From Microvirga terrestris (GTDB lineage: Bacteria > Pseudomonadota > Alphaproteobacteria > Rhizobiales > Beijerinckiaceae), in assembly GCF_015694425.1 (NCBI RefSeq), contig NZ_JADQDN010000004.1:310001-374000 (forward strand): DNA of 64,000 nt, given 5' to 3'. Every line of letters begins with the position of its first letter. The first letter of the stretch is position 1. This document shows positions 26,946 to 36,272 of the stretch, one piece after another. The notes beneath the pieces were generated by a model, which did no database searches, had not been told where the DNA came from, and saw nothing but the letters and a program-made list of their open reading frames with translations. The position numbers and the translations under genes are program-made.

Positions 26946-27713
26946 GAGAGGCGTTTTCGTTGCTCCCTCGATAGAGCATGAAACGCGGCGAGGACAAAGC
27001 GCACCCGTCATTACCGGCCTCATGCCGGAGATTTCGGTCGCGGCTTCCTCCTTGCGTAATCCTGGGAGTCGAGCATTTCGAGATGCCTCCGTGTCATCCC
27101 CGGCGAGCGTCAGCGAGGGAAGGGCATCCACTCACGCGCGCTTCGGCTGATGAGTTCTCCTCCGCTACGCACCCTTCCGGGAATGACACGTCACCCGTCA
27201 CGCTTCACTCATCCCCATCTGGTCATCCCGGACGGAGCACAGCGCAGATCCGGGATCGTCGGCAGGATGAAAGGCGGGTCCCCCTCTCCCTGAGTGAGAG
27301 GGCTGGGGTGAGGGGTTACAGGCTTATCCGGACAGGACACTAACCCCTCACCCCGACCTCCGGTCCGACCTCTCCCATAAGGAGAGGTAAACCAGCGCTA
27401 TACTCGTCCAACGATCACGGGTTCTGCTTCGCAGCCCCAGGATGACACCCTCCAGTGAAGACCCTTCCGGTTCCTACATCCTCTCCGTCATGGCCGGGCC
27501 TGTCCCGGCCATCCCGATGCGGTGAGGCGCTGCGCTTCAAGCCATCGGGATCACCGGCACAAGGCCGGTGATGACGAGGTGCGGTGTCATCCCCGGCGCA
27601 CGAAGTGCGGGAAGGGGATCCACGAGCAGGCGTGGCGTTATGGGTTTCCTACCCCTTCGCTACACGTCTTTCCGGGAACGACCGTCAGCAGGGTCAATGT
27701 TCTTACTTTGTTC
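26946..27713. repeat. Dense cluster of extragenic palindromes, no gene
   Basis: About 770 bp with no credible gene. It holds several repeat types. TGTCATCCCCGG...GGGAA-type elements occur near 27090-27190, 27229-27262 and 27588-27690. A perfect 14-bp inverted repeat (GGGGTGAGGGGTTA) has arms at 27306-27319 and 27342-27355. The two-hairpin element at 27486-27579 is an inverted copy of the one at 7254-7349. Repeats are stacked, as at sites that collect REP-like elements. Confidence 0.75.
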
Positions 27714-27742
27714 TTGACAGGTGCTGCAAGCTAAGCTATACA
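27714..27742 (+). promoter_or_regulatory. Near-consensus sigma-70 promoter
   Basis: TTGACA at 27714-27719 is followed after exactly 17 nt by TATACA at 27737-27742. The predicted transcript starts near 27749. It is by far the best housekeeping-type promoter I can see in the window. The first protein gene downstream starts 420 bp away. Confidence 0.6.
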
Positions 27743-27748
27743 GTTTCC

Positions 27749-28125
27749 TTAGACCTGCCTCTATCGAGGGGCGCGCTCGCGAGGCGTCGCAGTGTGGAGG
27801 CAGGCACGGTCTCGCAGGCTCGCCTCGCAAGTGGGTCTGGCGGGAGGCCCAGGTTGTGGGCCGGTGGTCGGAATCGGTTCAAGGCCCCCGTCGAGCAGAC
27901 GGGCCACGCCTTGAGCGGTCACCGGGCTGGCCTCACCTGTCCGCCTAAAGAAGCCGTGCGCGAAGAGGCATCCTGGCTCTTCCTTCTCACCACCCATCAT
28001 CGAGCCGGGCTGCCATTCGCGCCACCCTCGATCACCGCACAGGCTCGCAGCTCACGCTGCGGGCCCCAAGGCGCTGGCTGTGACGGTCATGAGAATGCGG
28101 GTTCGATCTCCCGCATCTCCATGCT
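27749..28125 (+). ncRNA. Candidate structured non-coding RNA of unknown type
   Basis: About 380 nt between the promoter at 27714 and the aminotransferase gene, with no codon-like pattern in any frame. It folds by eye into many paired elements. CCTGCCTC near the 5' end pairs with GAGGCAGG about 45 nt later. GGCCCA and TGGGCC form a hairpin. TCAAGGC...GCCTTGA encloses CCCGTC...GACGGG. CGCAGC/GCTGCG has a TCAC loop. ATGCGGG/CCCGCAT closes TTCGATCT near 28095-28116. The last hairpin resembles a tRNA T-arm followed by CTCCA, as at a tmRNA 3' end, but its loop is 8 nt and I find no pairing acceptor strand or tag reading frame. RNase P and SRP RNA signatures are absent. A long 5' leader of the aminotransferase is the main alternative. 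Confidence 0.35.
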
Positions 28126-28170
28126 ACGAAACAGGTCAGCACCTCAGGAAACACTTATCGAGAGAGCGGC

Positions 28171-29325
28171 ATGAACCGACTGTTCGCCAACCTGCCCACC
28201 ACAATCTTCGAAGTGATGTCGAGCCTCGCCCGGGAGACCGGCGCCATCAATCTCGGCCAGGGCTTTCCGGACGATCCGGGGCCGGAGGACGTGCGGCGGG
28301 CAGCGGCGGATGCGGTGCTCAACGGCTACAACCAATACCCCTCGATGATGGGCATTCCGGAGCTGCGCTCCGCGATTGCCGCTCATTACAAGCATTGGCA
28401 GGGCGTCGATCTCGATGCGAACACCGAAGTCATGGTGACCTCGGGCGCCACGGAGGCGCTCGCGGGCGCGATCCTCGGCATCGTGGAGCCGGGCGACGAG
28501 GTGGTGCTGTTCGAGCCCATGTACGACGCCTATCTGCCCCTCGTGCGCCTTGCCGGCGGCGTGCCGAAATTCGTCACCCTGCAGCCGCCGCATTTCCGCC
28601 TGACGGAGGAAGCGCTGGCGCAGGCCTTCTCGCCAAAGACCAAGGCGGTTGTGTTCAACAACCCGCTCAACCCAACAGCCACAACGTTCTCCGACGAGGA
28701 CCTGAACCTGCTGGCCGATTTCTGCCGCCGCTTCGATGCGATTGCGATCTCGGACGAGGTCTGGGAGCACGTGGTGTTCGACGGCCGGCAGCACCGGCCG
28801 ATCCTGGCGCTTGACGGCCTGCGCGAGCGCTCGGTGAAGATCGGCTCGGCGGGAAAGATCTTCAGCCTCACGGGCTGGAAGGTCGGCTTCGTGTGCGCGG
28901 CGCCCCCCATCATGAAGGTGCTGGCGAAATCGCACCAGTTCCTCACCTTCACCACGGCGCCGAACCTGCAGCACGCCGTGGCCTACGGGCTCGCCAAGGA
29001 CGATGCCTATTTCGAGGACATGCGCAAAAACTTCGCCCGCAGCCGCGACCGTTTCACGGACGGCCTGAGGACGCTGGGCTTCGACGTGATCCCGAGCCAG
29101 GGCACCTATTTCGTCAACATCGACATCGCCCCCTTAGGCGAGACCGACGACGTCGCGTTCTGCCGCCGGCTCGTCATGGAGCACGGCGTCGCGGCGATTC
29201 CGGTCTCGGCCTTTTACGCGGAGGGCGCCGTGAAAAACGTGGTGCGCTTCTGCTTCGCCAAGAAGGACTCGACGCTGGATGCCGGCCTGGAGCGGCTGGC
29301 GAAGGCGATCAAGCGGGCTGCCTGA
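28171..29325 (+). CDS. PLP-dependent class I/II aminotransferase
   Basis: 384 residues, fold type I. The pyridoxal-phosphate lysine lies in GSAGKIFSLTGWKVG. Other family marks are NLGQGFPD, NPLNPT and SDEVWEH. The pattern resembles the methionine/kynurenine-glutamine transaminase group (YbdL, KAT). It should transfer amino groups from methionine, glutamine or aromatic amino acids to a keto acid; the substrate is not certain. It starts 46 nt after the structured RNA candidate, so its expression may depend on the promoter at 27714. The polyamine binding protein follows about 100 bp later. Confidence 0.9.
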   Translation: MNRLFANLPTTIFEVMSSLARETGAINLGQGFPDDPGPEDVRRAAADAVLNGYNQYPSMMGIPELRSAIAAHYKHWQGVDLDANTEVMVTSGATEALAGAILGIVEPGDEVVLFEPMYDAYLPLVRLAGGVPKFVTLQPPHFRLTEEALAQAFSPKTKAVVFNNPLNPTATTFSDEDLNLLADFCRRFDAIAISDEVWEHVVFDGRQHRPILALDGLRERSVKIGSAGKIFSLTGWKVGFVCAAPPIMKVLAKSHQFLTFTTAPNLQHAVAYGLAKDDAYFEDMRKNFARSRDRFTDGLRTLGFDVIPSQGTYFVNIDIAPLGETDDVAFCRRLVMEHGVAAIPVSAFYAEGAVKNVVRFCFAKKDSTLDAGLERLAKAIKRAA

Positions 29326-29425
29326 AAACCGGCGGCCCCGCCAGCAACTTGGACATTGTTTCTTTGCTCAGAATTTCCTAGCCTGCTCCGGTCGTCACTC
29401 TCATCTTGAGGAGTTCCCACCCCTG

Positions 29426-30514
29426 ATGTTCCGTCTTCTCGCTTCCGTTGCCCTCACCTTAGGGCTTGTGACCGGCGCCGCTGCGCAGCAGCAGCGTGTG
29501 GTCAACGTCTACAACTGGTCCGACTACGTGGATCCGAAGGCGCTGGACGAGTTCACGAAGCAGACCGGCATCAAGGTGGTCTACGACACCTACGACAACA
29601 ACGAGATCGTCGAGACCAAACTCTTGGCCGGCAAGTCCGGCTACGACATCGTCGTGCCGTCGGGCCCCTTCGTGCAGCGCCTGATCGGCGCCAAAGTGTT
29701 CCAGAAGCTCGACAAGGCGAAGCTGCCGAACCTCGCCAACCAATGGCCCGAGGTGACGCAGCGCCTGGCCGTGTTCGATCCCGGCAACCAGTTTGCCGTC
29801 AACTACATGTGGGGCACCACGGGCATCGGCGTGAATGTCAAGAAGGTGAAGGAGATTCTTGGGGACGTGCCGCTCAACACCTGGGACCTCGTGCTGAAGC
29901 CGGAGATTTCGGCGAAGCTGAAGGCCTGCGGCATCTACATGCTGGACTCACCCGAGGACCTCTTTCCCGGCGTGCTCGCCTATCTCGGTCTCAATCCCGA
30001 TTCCAAGCGCGTCGAGGACCTGAACAAGGCGGGCGATGCCCTGTTCCGCGTGCGCGGCAACATCCAGAAGTTCCACTCCTCCGAGTACATCAACGCGCTC
30101 GCCAATGGCGACATCTGCGTCGCGGTGGGCTATTCGGGCGACATGATCCAGGCCAAGAGCCGCGCCGAGGAAGCCAAGAATGGCGTCGAGGTCGGCTATG
30201 TCATTCCGCGCGAGGGCGCGCTGATGTGGTTCGACAGCTTCGTGATCCCGGCGGACGCGAAGAACGTTACGGAAGCGCATGAGTTCATCAACTTCATGCT
30301 CCGCCCCGAGATCGCCGCCATGAACACGAACTTCGTGTCCTATGCCTCCGGCAACCTTGCCGCGAAGCAGAACATCGACAAGGCGATCCTCGACAATCCG
30401 GGCATCTATCCGGACGACGCCACCATGAAGCGGCTCTTCACCAACACGGCCTATGACGAGCGCTCCCAGCGCACCGTCACGCGGCTCTGGACCCGCGTGA
30501 AGACCGGCCGTTAA
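29426..30514 (+). CDS. PotD/PotF-like polyamine ABC transporter substrate-binding protein
   Basis: A 362-residue periplasmic protein with signal peptide MFRLLASVALTLGLVTGAAA. The mature part begins RVVNVYNWSDYVDP, the hallmark of putrescine/spermidine binding proteins. KSGYDIVVPSG and WGTTGIGVN are further family segments. The start is supported by GAGGAG upstream, and the frame open before it is not coding. No permease or ATPase gene is adjacent, so it must work with a transporter encoded elsewhere or act as a sensor. Confidence 0.9.
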   Translation: MFRLLASVALTLGLVTGAAAQQQRVVNVYNWSDYVDPKALDEFTKQTGIKVVYDTYDNNEIVETKLLAGKSGYDIVVPSGPFVQRLIGAKVFQKLDKAKLPNLANQWPEVTQRLAVFDPGNQFAVNYMWGTTGIGVNVKKVKEILGDVPLNTWDLVLKPEISAKLKACGIYMLDSPEDLFPGVLAYLGLNPDSKRVEDLNKAGDALFRVRGNIQKFHSSEYINALANGDICVAVGYSGDMIQAKSRAEEAKNGVEVGYVIPREGALMWFDSFVIPADAKNVTEAHEFINFMLRPEIAAMNTNFVSYASGNLAAKQNIDKAILDNPGIYPDDATMKRLFTNTAYDERSQRTVTRLWTRVKTGR

Positions 30515-30569
30515 TCCGGCGCTCAGGTTCGTTTGTGCATCGTCCCGGTGCCCGCAAAGCTCCGCCCAA

Positions 30570-30677
30570 GCGCATCGTGCGGAAAAGTGGACCCGGTTTT
30601 CAGCTCAAACGATGCGCTCCTTGAAAACGAAGCATCGGAGTAGGCCCAAAAGTGGAAGCCACTTTTGGGTCCGATGC
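30570..30677. repeat. Composite palindromic repeat, copy 4
   Basis: Module B (GCGCATCGTGCGGAAAAGTGG...CCGGTTTTC...GATGCGC, 30570-30617) is followed by module A (GCATCGG...CCCAAAAGTGG...CCACTTTTGGG...CCGATGC, 30632-30677). It fills most of the gap before the SIMPL gene. Confidence 0.85.
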
Positions 30678-30716
30678 TTTAGGCGGAGCTTTTCTTTTGA
30701 AGAGGACTTATCCGTC

Positions 30717-31436
30717 ATGCGTTCCGTCGCCGTCGTACTCCTCGCCCTGAGTCTCGCCACTCCGGCCCTGGCTCAAACTTCCGCGCCGCGCCAGCCCACG
30801 ATCAGCGTCATGGGCACCGGCGAGGCGGAGCTGAAGCCCGATTTCGCGCGCATCCACGTGACGGTGGCGACGCAGGCCGACACGGTGGCGCAGGCGAGCA
30901 CCGCCAACAATACGGCCACGGAGCGGGTGCTCGCCCGCATCCAGGGGCTCGGCATCAAGCGGGAGGACATCCGCACCGCGAACTTCCAGGTCTTCCAGAC
31001 GCCGCAGCAGGTCGGCCCGGATGGCAAGGAAATGAAGACGCCGAAATTCTCGGCTCATCACAGGCTCCAGATCACCACCCGCGATCTCGACGGCGTCGGG
31101 CGCCTGGCCGGCGAGATCCTGGCGAGCGGCGACATGACGTTCCAGTCGGTCTCCTTCGGCCTCGACCGGCAGGAGCAGGGCGCGGATAAGGCGCGCGAAG
31201 CCGCCGTGCGCGACGCCAAGCGGCAGGCCGATGTCTATGCCGCCGCCGCGGGCGTCTCGCTCGGCCGCTTGCTGGAGATCCGGGACGGCTCCGCCCAGCC
31301 CTTCGAGCCGCAGCCCGACATGCGCATGTCCATGGCGATGGCCAAGGGAGCCGAATCGGTGCCGATCGTGCCGCCGGCGACGATCCGCTACACGGCCAAT
31401 GTCCAGCTCGTCTGGGAAATGGCCGGGCAGCCTTAA
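30717..31436 (+). CDS. SIMPL (DUF541) domain periplasmic protein
   Basis: 239 residues with signal peptide MRSVAVVLLALSLATPALAQ. The mature part has the SIMPL pattern: ISVMGTGEAELKPDFARIHV near the start, then IKREDIRTANFQVFQ and AVRDAKRQADVYAAAAG, ending in a beta strand (ATIRYTANVQLVWE). Homologues are periplasmic or outer-membrane-associated, such as E. coli YggE, linked to oxidative stress. GAAGAGGA upstream supports the ATG at 30717. It is convergent with the chemoreceptor, 22 bp away. Confidence 0.87.
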   Translation: MRSVAVVLLALSLATPALAQTSAPRQPTISVMGTGEAELKPDFARIHVTVATQADTVAQASTANNTATERVLARIQGLGIKREDIRTANFQVFQTPQQVGPDGKEMKTPKFSAHHRLQITTRDLDGVGRLAGEILASGDMTFQSVSFGLDRQEQGADKAREAAVRDAKRQADVYAAAAGVSLGRLLEIRDGSAQPFEPQPDMRMSMAMAKGAESVPIVPPATIRYTANVQLVWEMAGQP

Positions 31437-31458
31437 GGCGCCCCCGGCCGACAGGTCG

Positions 31459-33450
31459 CTAGGCAGCCTTGACGCTGTTGAGGAACTGGCCGATCTCCGC
31501 CCCCAGTCGCTTCGCCTGGTGCTCCAGGGCCACCGAGAGGTCCGCCACGGTGCGGGCCGCCTCGAGAGACTGCACGGCGACACCCTGCGTGGTCTCGATG
31601 GCGGAGGTGCCGGCCTGTGCCTCGCTGGAGACCTGAGCCACCGACTGGGCGATCTCCGACACCGCAGCCGTCTGCTGGCTCACGGTTCCGGCCACCGTTG
31701 ATACCACACCTGCCAGATCCTCCACGGAGGCCTGCACGGTGCCGAGCGCCACCAGGGTCTCCCGTGAGGCGGCCTGCACCGCCTCGATCTGCCGGGCGAT
31801 CTCCTCGGTGGCCTTGGCGGTCTGGCCGGCCAGGTCCTTTACCTCATTGGCCACGACGGCAAAGCCCTTGCCGGCCTCGCCGGCGCGGGCCGCCTCGATG
31901 GTGGCATTGAGCGCCAGCAGGTTGGTCTGCGCGGCAATGGTGCGGATGAGGCCCGCCACTTCGCCGATTTGGGACGTCGCAGCGGACAAGGTCGTCATGC
32001 TGCTCGAAGCGCCCCGGGCCTCGGCCACGGCGCGCTCGGAGGCTTTTGCCGAGGCATTCGTCTGAGCGGCGACCTCGGACAGGGAAGCATCGAGCTCTTC
32101 GGCGGCGCTCGCCACCGCCGACATATTGTGCGCCGTCCGTAAGGAAGCGCTGCCTGCGATCTGCGCCTGCTGGGTCACGTGGTTCGCCGAACCCTCCAGC
32201 TGGCCCGAGGCCTTGGCGAGATCGCCCGTGACCTCGCGAACCTCCGCCAGGATCTGCTCGACCGTGGCGTCGAACGCCATGATCGCATTGGAGATCGCAT
32301 GAGCGCGCTCCGCGTCGAGCGCCGCCATGCCCTCGCGCTCGTGGGTAAGCCGCTCGCGCTCGCGGGCATTGTCGCGGAAGACCAGAACGGTGCGGGCCAT
32401 GGCGCCGATCTCGTCGGTCCCCTTGGTGGAGGGGATCTCGACGGAGGCATCGCCGTCGGCGAGCCGGCGCATGGCCTGCTGCAGGCGGGTGAGCGGCAGG
32501 GAGATCGAGCGCCCGACAATGAAATTCAGGATAAGGCCGAACAGAAGCGTCGCGCCCATGGCCCAGAGGATCAGAGTGAAGGTGCGATGCTGCGAGGCGG
32601 TGAGCTGCGCTTCGGTCTTGTGGGCTTCGGTGCGGACCTTGGCGAGCAGCTGATCGAGCACCGGCACGAGCAGGTCGAACTGCCCCATCAGCTTCTCGCT
32701 CTGGCCCGAGACCTCCCGCTCCAGCTCGCCCCAGGCAGTGAAAGCCTCCTGGAACGACACGCCAGCGCTCTCGATGGCGGCCTTTTCCTTGGCAAGATCA
32801 CCCGAAAGCTGGGCCAGGGCGCGGGTAAAACGTCCCTGCTCGACCTCGAAGGCTCCCAGGATGCTCTCCTCGAGCAGGATCCGGGCGCGGGCCTCCTGGT
32901 TGAACATGCCGAGCATGGCGGCCCACAGGCGCCAGGCAATAGTCTCGCCGCTGCTCGTCAGGGGCCGTACCAACTTCTCCAAGTTCGCTTCGGCCTTGAG
33001 CAGGCGCCCCTGCGCGCCCTCGTCCGGCTTGGTGCCGATGCCGGTATAGAGCTTATCGAGAGACTTGCCCTGGCCCAGCAGGGCTGACGCGTGCTGCTTC
33101 AGGGCGGCGATCTCGGGCTCGATCAGGCCTGAGCCCGGTGCCGCGCTCATCTCGTCGAGTTGGGCCGCCAGAGCCTTGTGTTGCTCGATGAAGGACTGGC
33201 CGTGATGGCTGAGGCGGCTCGTGGTCCACTCCCCGGCCACGACCTTCAGGCCATCGGCCCGGCCGCGGAACCCGTTGGCCTTCTCGGCGAGCGCCGAGTA
33301 GGTCTGCTGCGCCGAGAGCGCCTGCTCCACCTCGGACCGACCCGTCTGGAATACCGCACCGATAACCGCAAAGCCAAGTACCATCACGCCGCTCAATGTC
33401 GCGACGCGCATCCGCACAGACGGCTGCTTCAACCGAGCCAGAAATGCCAT
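31459..33450 (-). CDS. Methyl-accepting chemotaxis protein
   Basis: 663 residues. The first membrane helix is at about 15-35. A long helical periplasmic sensor region follows to about 280, then the second membrane helix, a HAMP domain ([20 protein letters not shown]) and the cytoplasmic signalling domain. The hairpin tip is in [20 protein letters not shown], with [13 protein letters not shown] following. The ligand is unknown. It ends in a plain KAA with no CheR-tethering pentapeptide. The ATG at 33450 with AAGGA upstream is preferred to a TTG at 33483. No che genes are adjacent. Confidence 0.92.
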   Translation of the reverse strand: MAFLARLKQPSVRMRVATLSGVMVLGFAVIGAVFQTGRSEVEQALSAQQTYSALAEKANGFRGRADGLKVVAGEWTTSRLSHHGQSFIEQHKALAAQLDEMSAAPGSGLIEPEIAALKQHASALLGQGKSLDKLYTGIGTKPDEGAQGRLLKAEANLEKLVRPLTSSGETIAWRLWAAMLGMFNQEARARILLEESILGAFEVEQGRFTRALAQLSGDLAKEKAAIESAGVSFQEAFTAWGELEREVSGQSEKLMGQFDLLVPVLDQLLAKVRTEAHKTEAQLTASQHRTFTLILWAMGATLLFGLILNFIVGRSISLPLTRLQQAMRRLADGDASVEIPSTKGTDEIGAMARTVLVFRDNARERERLTHEREGMAALDAERAHAISNAIMAFDATVEQILAEVREVTGDLAKASGQLEGSANHVTQQAQIAGSASLRTAHNMSAVASAAEELDASLSEVAAQTNASAKASERAVAEARGASSSMTTLSAATSQIGEVAGLIRTIAAQTNLLALNATIEAARAGEAGKGFAVVANEVKDLAGQTAKATEEIARQIEAVQAASRETLVALGTVQASVEDLAGVVSTVAGTVSQQTAAVSEIAQSVAQVSSEAQAGTSAIETTQGVAVQSLEAARTVADLSVALEHQAKRLGAEIGQFLNSVKAA

Positions 33451-33544
33451 TGCCCCCGAATCCTTCTTGTACCGTTGCGGCAAGATTGCGGAGGACGTCT
33501 TAAAGATATCTTTACGTTAGGTCAGAAGCCGGCTCCTGCCAGTT

Positions 33545-34003
33545 TCAGGCGGCCTTCGGCAGCTCGGTCATGATGGCGTAGAGGGCGGCGGCATCCCGGG
33601 TGGCGCGCACCCGCTCGATCAGGCCAGGCTCGCGCAGCACACGGGCAACCCGCGCCAGGGCCTTCAGGTGATCCGCCCCGGCACCCTCGGGGGCCAGGAG
33701 CAGAAAAAGAACATCCACCGGCTGGCTGTCGAGAGCCTCGAAGTTCACCGGCTTGTCGAGGCGCGCGACGAGGCCGAAGATCCGGGTCAGGCCCGGCAGC
33801 TTGCCATGGGGAATGGCGATGCCCTCGCCGATTCCGGTCGAGCCAAGGCGCTCGCGCTGCAGGAGCGCCTCATAGATGGCCGTCTCGGGAAGGCCGGTGA
33901 GCCGGGCCGCCTGGGAAGCCAGTTCCTGAAGAGCCTGCTTCTTGCCGTTGACGCGCAAGGCGGGCAGGACGGCCTGAGGGTCTAGAAAGTCCAGCAAGGG
34001 CAT
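33545..34003 (-). CDS. ptsN: PTS IIA-like nitrogen regulatory protein
   Basis: 152 residues with the EIIA-Ntr fold. The phospho-acceptor histidine lies in GEGIAIPHGKLPG. It is the terminal phosphate carrier of the nitrogen-related phosphotransferase chain (PtsP-PtsO-PtsN), which regulates potassium and nitrogen functions. It is the last gene of the lptC-lptA-lptB-rpoN-hpf-ptsN cluster, 82 bp after hpf. The order is standard for Rhizobiales. Confidence 0.93.
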   Translation of the reverse strand: MPLLDFLDPQAVLPALRVNGKKQALQELASQAARLTGLPETAIYEALLQRERLGSTGIGEGIAIPHGKLPGLTRIFGLVARLDKPVNFEALDSQPVDVLFLLLAPEGAGADHLKALARVARVLREPGLIERVRATRDAAALYAIMTELPKAA

Positions 34004-34085
34004 CGATCACGCTGCATTCTGGATGTGAAGCCTGGAAGGCCTCTCACCGTTCCACGCAAGAACCGGGCCAAAAGGGGTAGATCCC

Positions 34086-34658
34086 TCAAGCCTGTGCAAG
34101 GGGCGGATCAACCCAACCGATTGCTCCGTCGCCGCGGCGATATACGACGTTCAAGCGTCCGGTGCTAGCGTGGATGAACACAAGAGCGGCCGCTCCCGTG
34201 AGGTCGAGCTGCATCACGGCGTCGCTGACGGAGAGCGTGTGAAGCGGCTTGGTGGTCTCGGCTACGACGATAGGATGATAGCCCTCTTCCTCGACGGCTT
34301 CATCGCTCGGCGCCTCGAACACCGCATAGGGCACCTCGATGCCGCCGGTGCGCGCACCGGAACCTGACTTGCCCTTGAGCCGCTGCTTGTAGCGGCGCAG
34401 GCGGTTTTCGATCCGGCCGGCAGTCTGGTCGAAGCTGGCATAGGCATCGCCGGCGGCGCCGGAGGCCTCCAATGTCATTCCGGAGGTGAGGTGCAGCACG
34501 CACTCGGTGCGAAACCCGCCGCCGTCGCGGGTGACGGTCACATGGCCGGAATAGCCGCCATCGAAGTACTTCGCCAATGCGCCGGCCATTCGGGCCTGGA
34601 CCTGAGACCTGAGAGCTTCGCCGATATCGAGATTCTTCCCCGACACTCTCAATGTCAT
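34086..34658 (-). CDS. hpf: Long-form ribosome hibernation promoting factor
   Basis: 190 residues. The N-terminal RaiA/HPF domain (about 1-100) begins MTLRVSGKNLDIGEALRSQV. A linker leads to the C-terminal dimerisation domain (KPLHTLSVSDAVMQLDLTG, FIHASTGRLNVVYRR). This long form dimerises ribosomes into 100S particles in stationary phase. The start at 34658 is fixed by GGAGGAG a few bases upstream. It follows rpoN by about 110 bp. Confidence 0.93.
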   Translation of the reverse strand: MTLRVSGKNLDIGEALRSQVQARMAGALAKYFDGGYSGHVTVTRDGGGFRTECVLHLTSGMTLEASGAAGDAYASFDQTAGRIENRLRRYKQRLKGKSGSGARTGGIEVPYAVFEAPSDEAVEEEGYHPIVVAETTKPLHTLSVSDAVMQLDLTGAAALVFIHASTGRLNVVYRRGDGAIGWVDPPLAQA

Positions 34659-34771
34659 CGCATTCTCCTCCGCTTGCGCCTTCGCTTTGCCGCGATCCTT
34701 CAGGGATGACGCTTGGAGATGATGATCCGAATAGAGGCCAATGCAAGTCTTGAAATCTTGAGGCCAACCGG

Positions 34772-36190
34772 TCAAGCTTTGCGACTGTGTCGGCGGCGCT
34801 CGGATGAAGACGGGATCCGCAGAGCCTCCCGGTATTTCGCCACCGTGCGGCGGGCGACCTGAATTCCTTCGAGTTTCAATTTCTGGGCAATTGCCTCATC
34901 CGAGAGCACATCGTCCGGCCTCTCCGCGCTGATCAACTGACCGATGCGATGGCGGACCGCCTTGGCGGCATGCTCGCCCTCGCCCGTGGCGGCGCCGAAG
35001 AAGAACTTCATGGAATAGGTGCCGCGCTCGCTGCCGATGGCCTTGTTCGCCGCCACCCGGGAGATCGTGGATTCGTGCATGCCGATGGCCTCCGCCACGC
35101 TTTTCAGGGTCATGGGGCGCAGCCCCGCGATTCCTTCGTGGAAGAAGTCCTCCTGCTGGCGGGCGATCTCGGTGGCGACCTTCAGGATGGTCCCGGCGCG
35201 CTGCTCCAGGCTGCGGGTGAGCCAACTCGCCGTCTGGACGCAGTCGGACAGGAAAGTCTTATCCTCGTCGGTGCGCAGAACCTTGGCCACTTCGGCATAA
35301 TAGGTGCGGTTGAGCAGGACGCGGGGCAGGGTCTCGGGATTGAGCTCCACCGCCAGGCTGCCATCCGGCAAGGTACGGACCAGCACGTCCGGCACGAGCA
35401 CGTCGATCCTGGCGGGCGTGAAGGCAAGCCCCGGTTTCGGCTCCAGGCGGCGGATCTCGGCCAGCATGTCGGCGAGATCTTGCCCGTCGACGCCGCACAG
35501 CTTGCGCAGGGCGGCAAAATCCTGCCGGGCCACGAGATGGAGATTGTGGAGCAGTGTCTGCATGGCCGGATCGAGCCGACCCCGCTCCTTGAGTTGGATC
35601 GCGAGGCATTCGGCAAGATCGCGCGCTCCGACGCCAGCCGGCTCGAAGGTCTGGATCAGCTGCAGGGCCGTTTCCACATCGGCGGGCATCACACTCAGAT
35701 GTGCGGCGATCTCCGCCGGGTCGTCCCTGAGATAGCCGGCTTCGTCGAGGCTGTGGATCAAGTGCTCGCCGATGGCGCGCAAGGGGGCATCGGAAGTGGC
35801 GAGATCGAGCTGCGCCTCCAGGTGTTCGGTCAGGCTGGCCGTGCGGGCCAGCGTCTCTTCCAGCTCGGGCCTGATCTCCCCGTGAGCCGCGCCGGCCGGG
35901 CCAGCCACTCCCGAGGCGGCTTGGCCACGCAAGGGCGGCGGACCGGGAACGATCCTGGCACCTGAGACTTGCGCCTTCTGCTTGGCGCGCAGGAACTCGG
36001 CGAGGCTCAGGCTCGGCGCATTGGCCCGGATCTCTCCTTCCTGCAGGAGGGGATTGCGCTCGAGCTCGGCTGCCACATAGGTGGCGAGTTCCGCATGGGA
36101 GAGCTGCAGCAGCTTGATGGATTGAACCAGCTGGGGCGTCAGGGTCAGGGACTGGCCCTGACGCAGCTCCAGCCGTTGCATCGCACTCAT
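34772..36190 (-). CDS. rpoN: RNA polymerase sigma-54 factor
   Basis: 472 residues. Region I starts MSAMQRLELRQGQSLTLTPQ, with LVQSIKLLQLSHAEL and the activator-contact segment. The central core-binding domain follows. The C-terminal RpoN box ARRTVAKYRE contacts the -24 promoter element, and a helix-turn-helix (HESTISRVAANK) precedes it. It directs transcription of nitrogen and other sigma-54 genes with enhancer-binding proteins. It lies between lptB and hpf, as expected. Confidence 0.95.
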   Translation of the reverse strand: MSAMQRLELRQGQSLTLTPQLVQSIKLLQLSHAELATYVAAELERNPLLQEGEIRANAPSLSLAEFLRAKQKAQVSGARIVPGPPPLRGQAASGVAGPAGAAHGEIRPELEETLARTASLTEHLEAQLDLATSDAPLRAIGEHLIHSLDEAGYLRDDPAEIAAHLSVMPADVETALQLIQTFEPAGVGARDLAECLAIQLKERGRLDPAMQTLLHNLHLVARQDFAALRKLCGVDGQDLADMLAEIRRLEPKPGLAFTPARIDVLVPDVLVRTLPDGSLAVELNPETLPRVLLNRTYYAEVAKVLRTDEDKTFLSDCVQTASWLTRSLEQRAGTILKVATEIARQQEDFFHEGIAGLRPMTLKSVAEAIGMHESTISRVAANKAIGSERGTYSMKFFFGAATGEGEHAAKAVRHRIGQLISAERPDDVLSDEAIAQKLKLEGIQVARRTVAKYREALRIPSSSERRRHSRKA

Positions 36191-36272
36191 GACCGCACCC
36201 GAAACGGCATGCTCCTTGCATGCCGTTCAGTTTTTAAAGGTATCGGGGGCGATCCGTCAAAACGGATACGTC

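Noticed and set aside
25162..26997. Fusion of ATPase and permease in one 611-residue frame
   Set aside because: The N-terminal part is an out-of-frame shadow of the permease. The real ATPase starts at 25944 with an ATGA overlap.
26946..27713. CRISPR array in the repeat-rich gap
   Set aside because: Repeats differ in length and type, are palindromic, and are not regularly spaced; no cas genes are nearby.
27749..28125. Permuted alphaproteobacterial tmRNA or RNase P RNA
   Set aside because: The T-arm-like piece lies at the 3' end with no room for the downstream coding piece of a permuted tmRNA, no tag frame is seen, and the conserved RNase P segments are missing.
27584..28174. Plus-strand frame through the structured RNA region
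   Set aside because: No codon bias, no ribosome site, and it spans repeats and the promoter; the protein resembles nothing.
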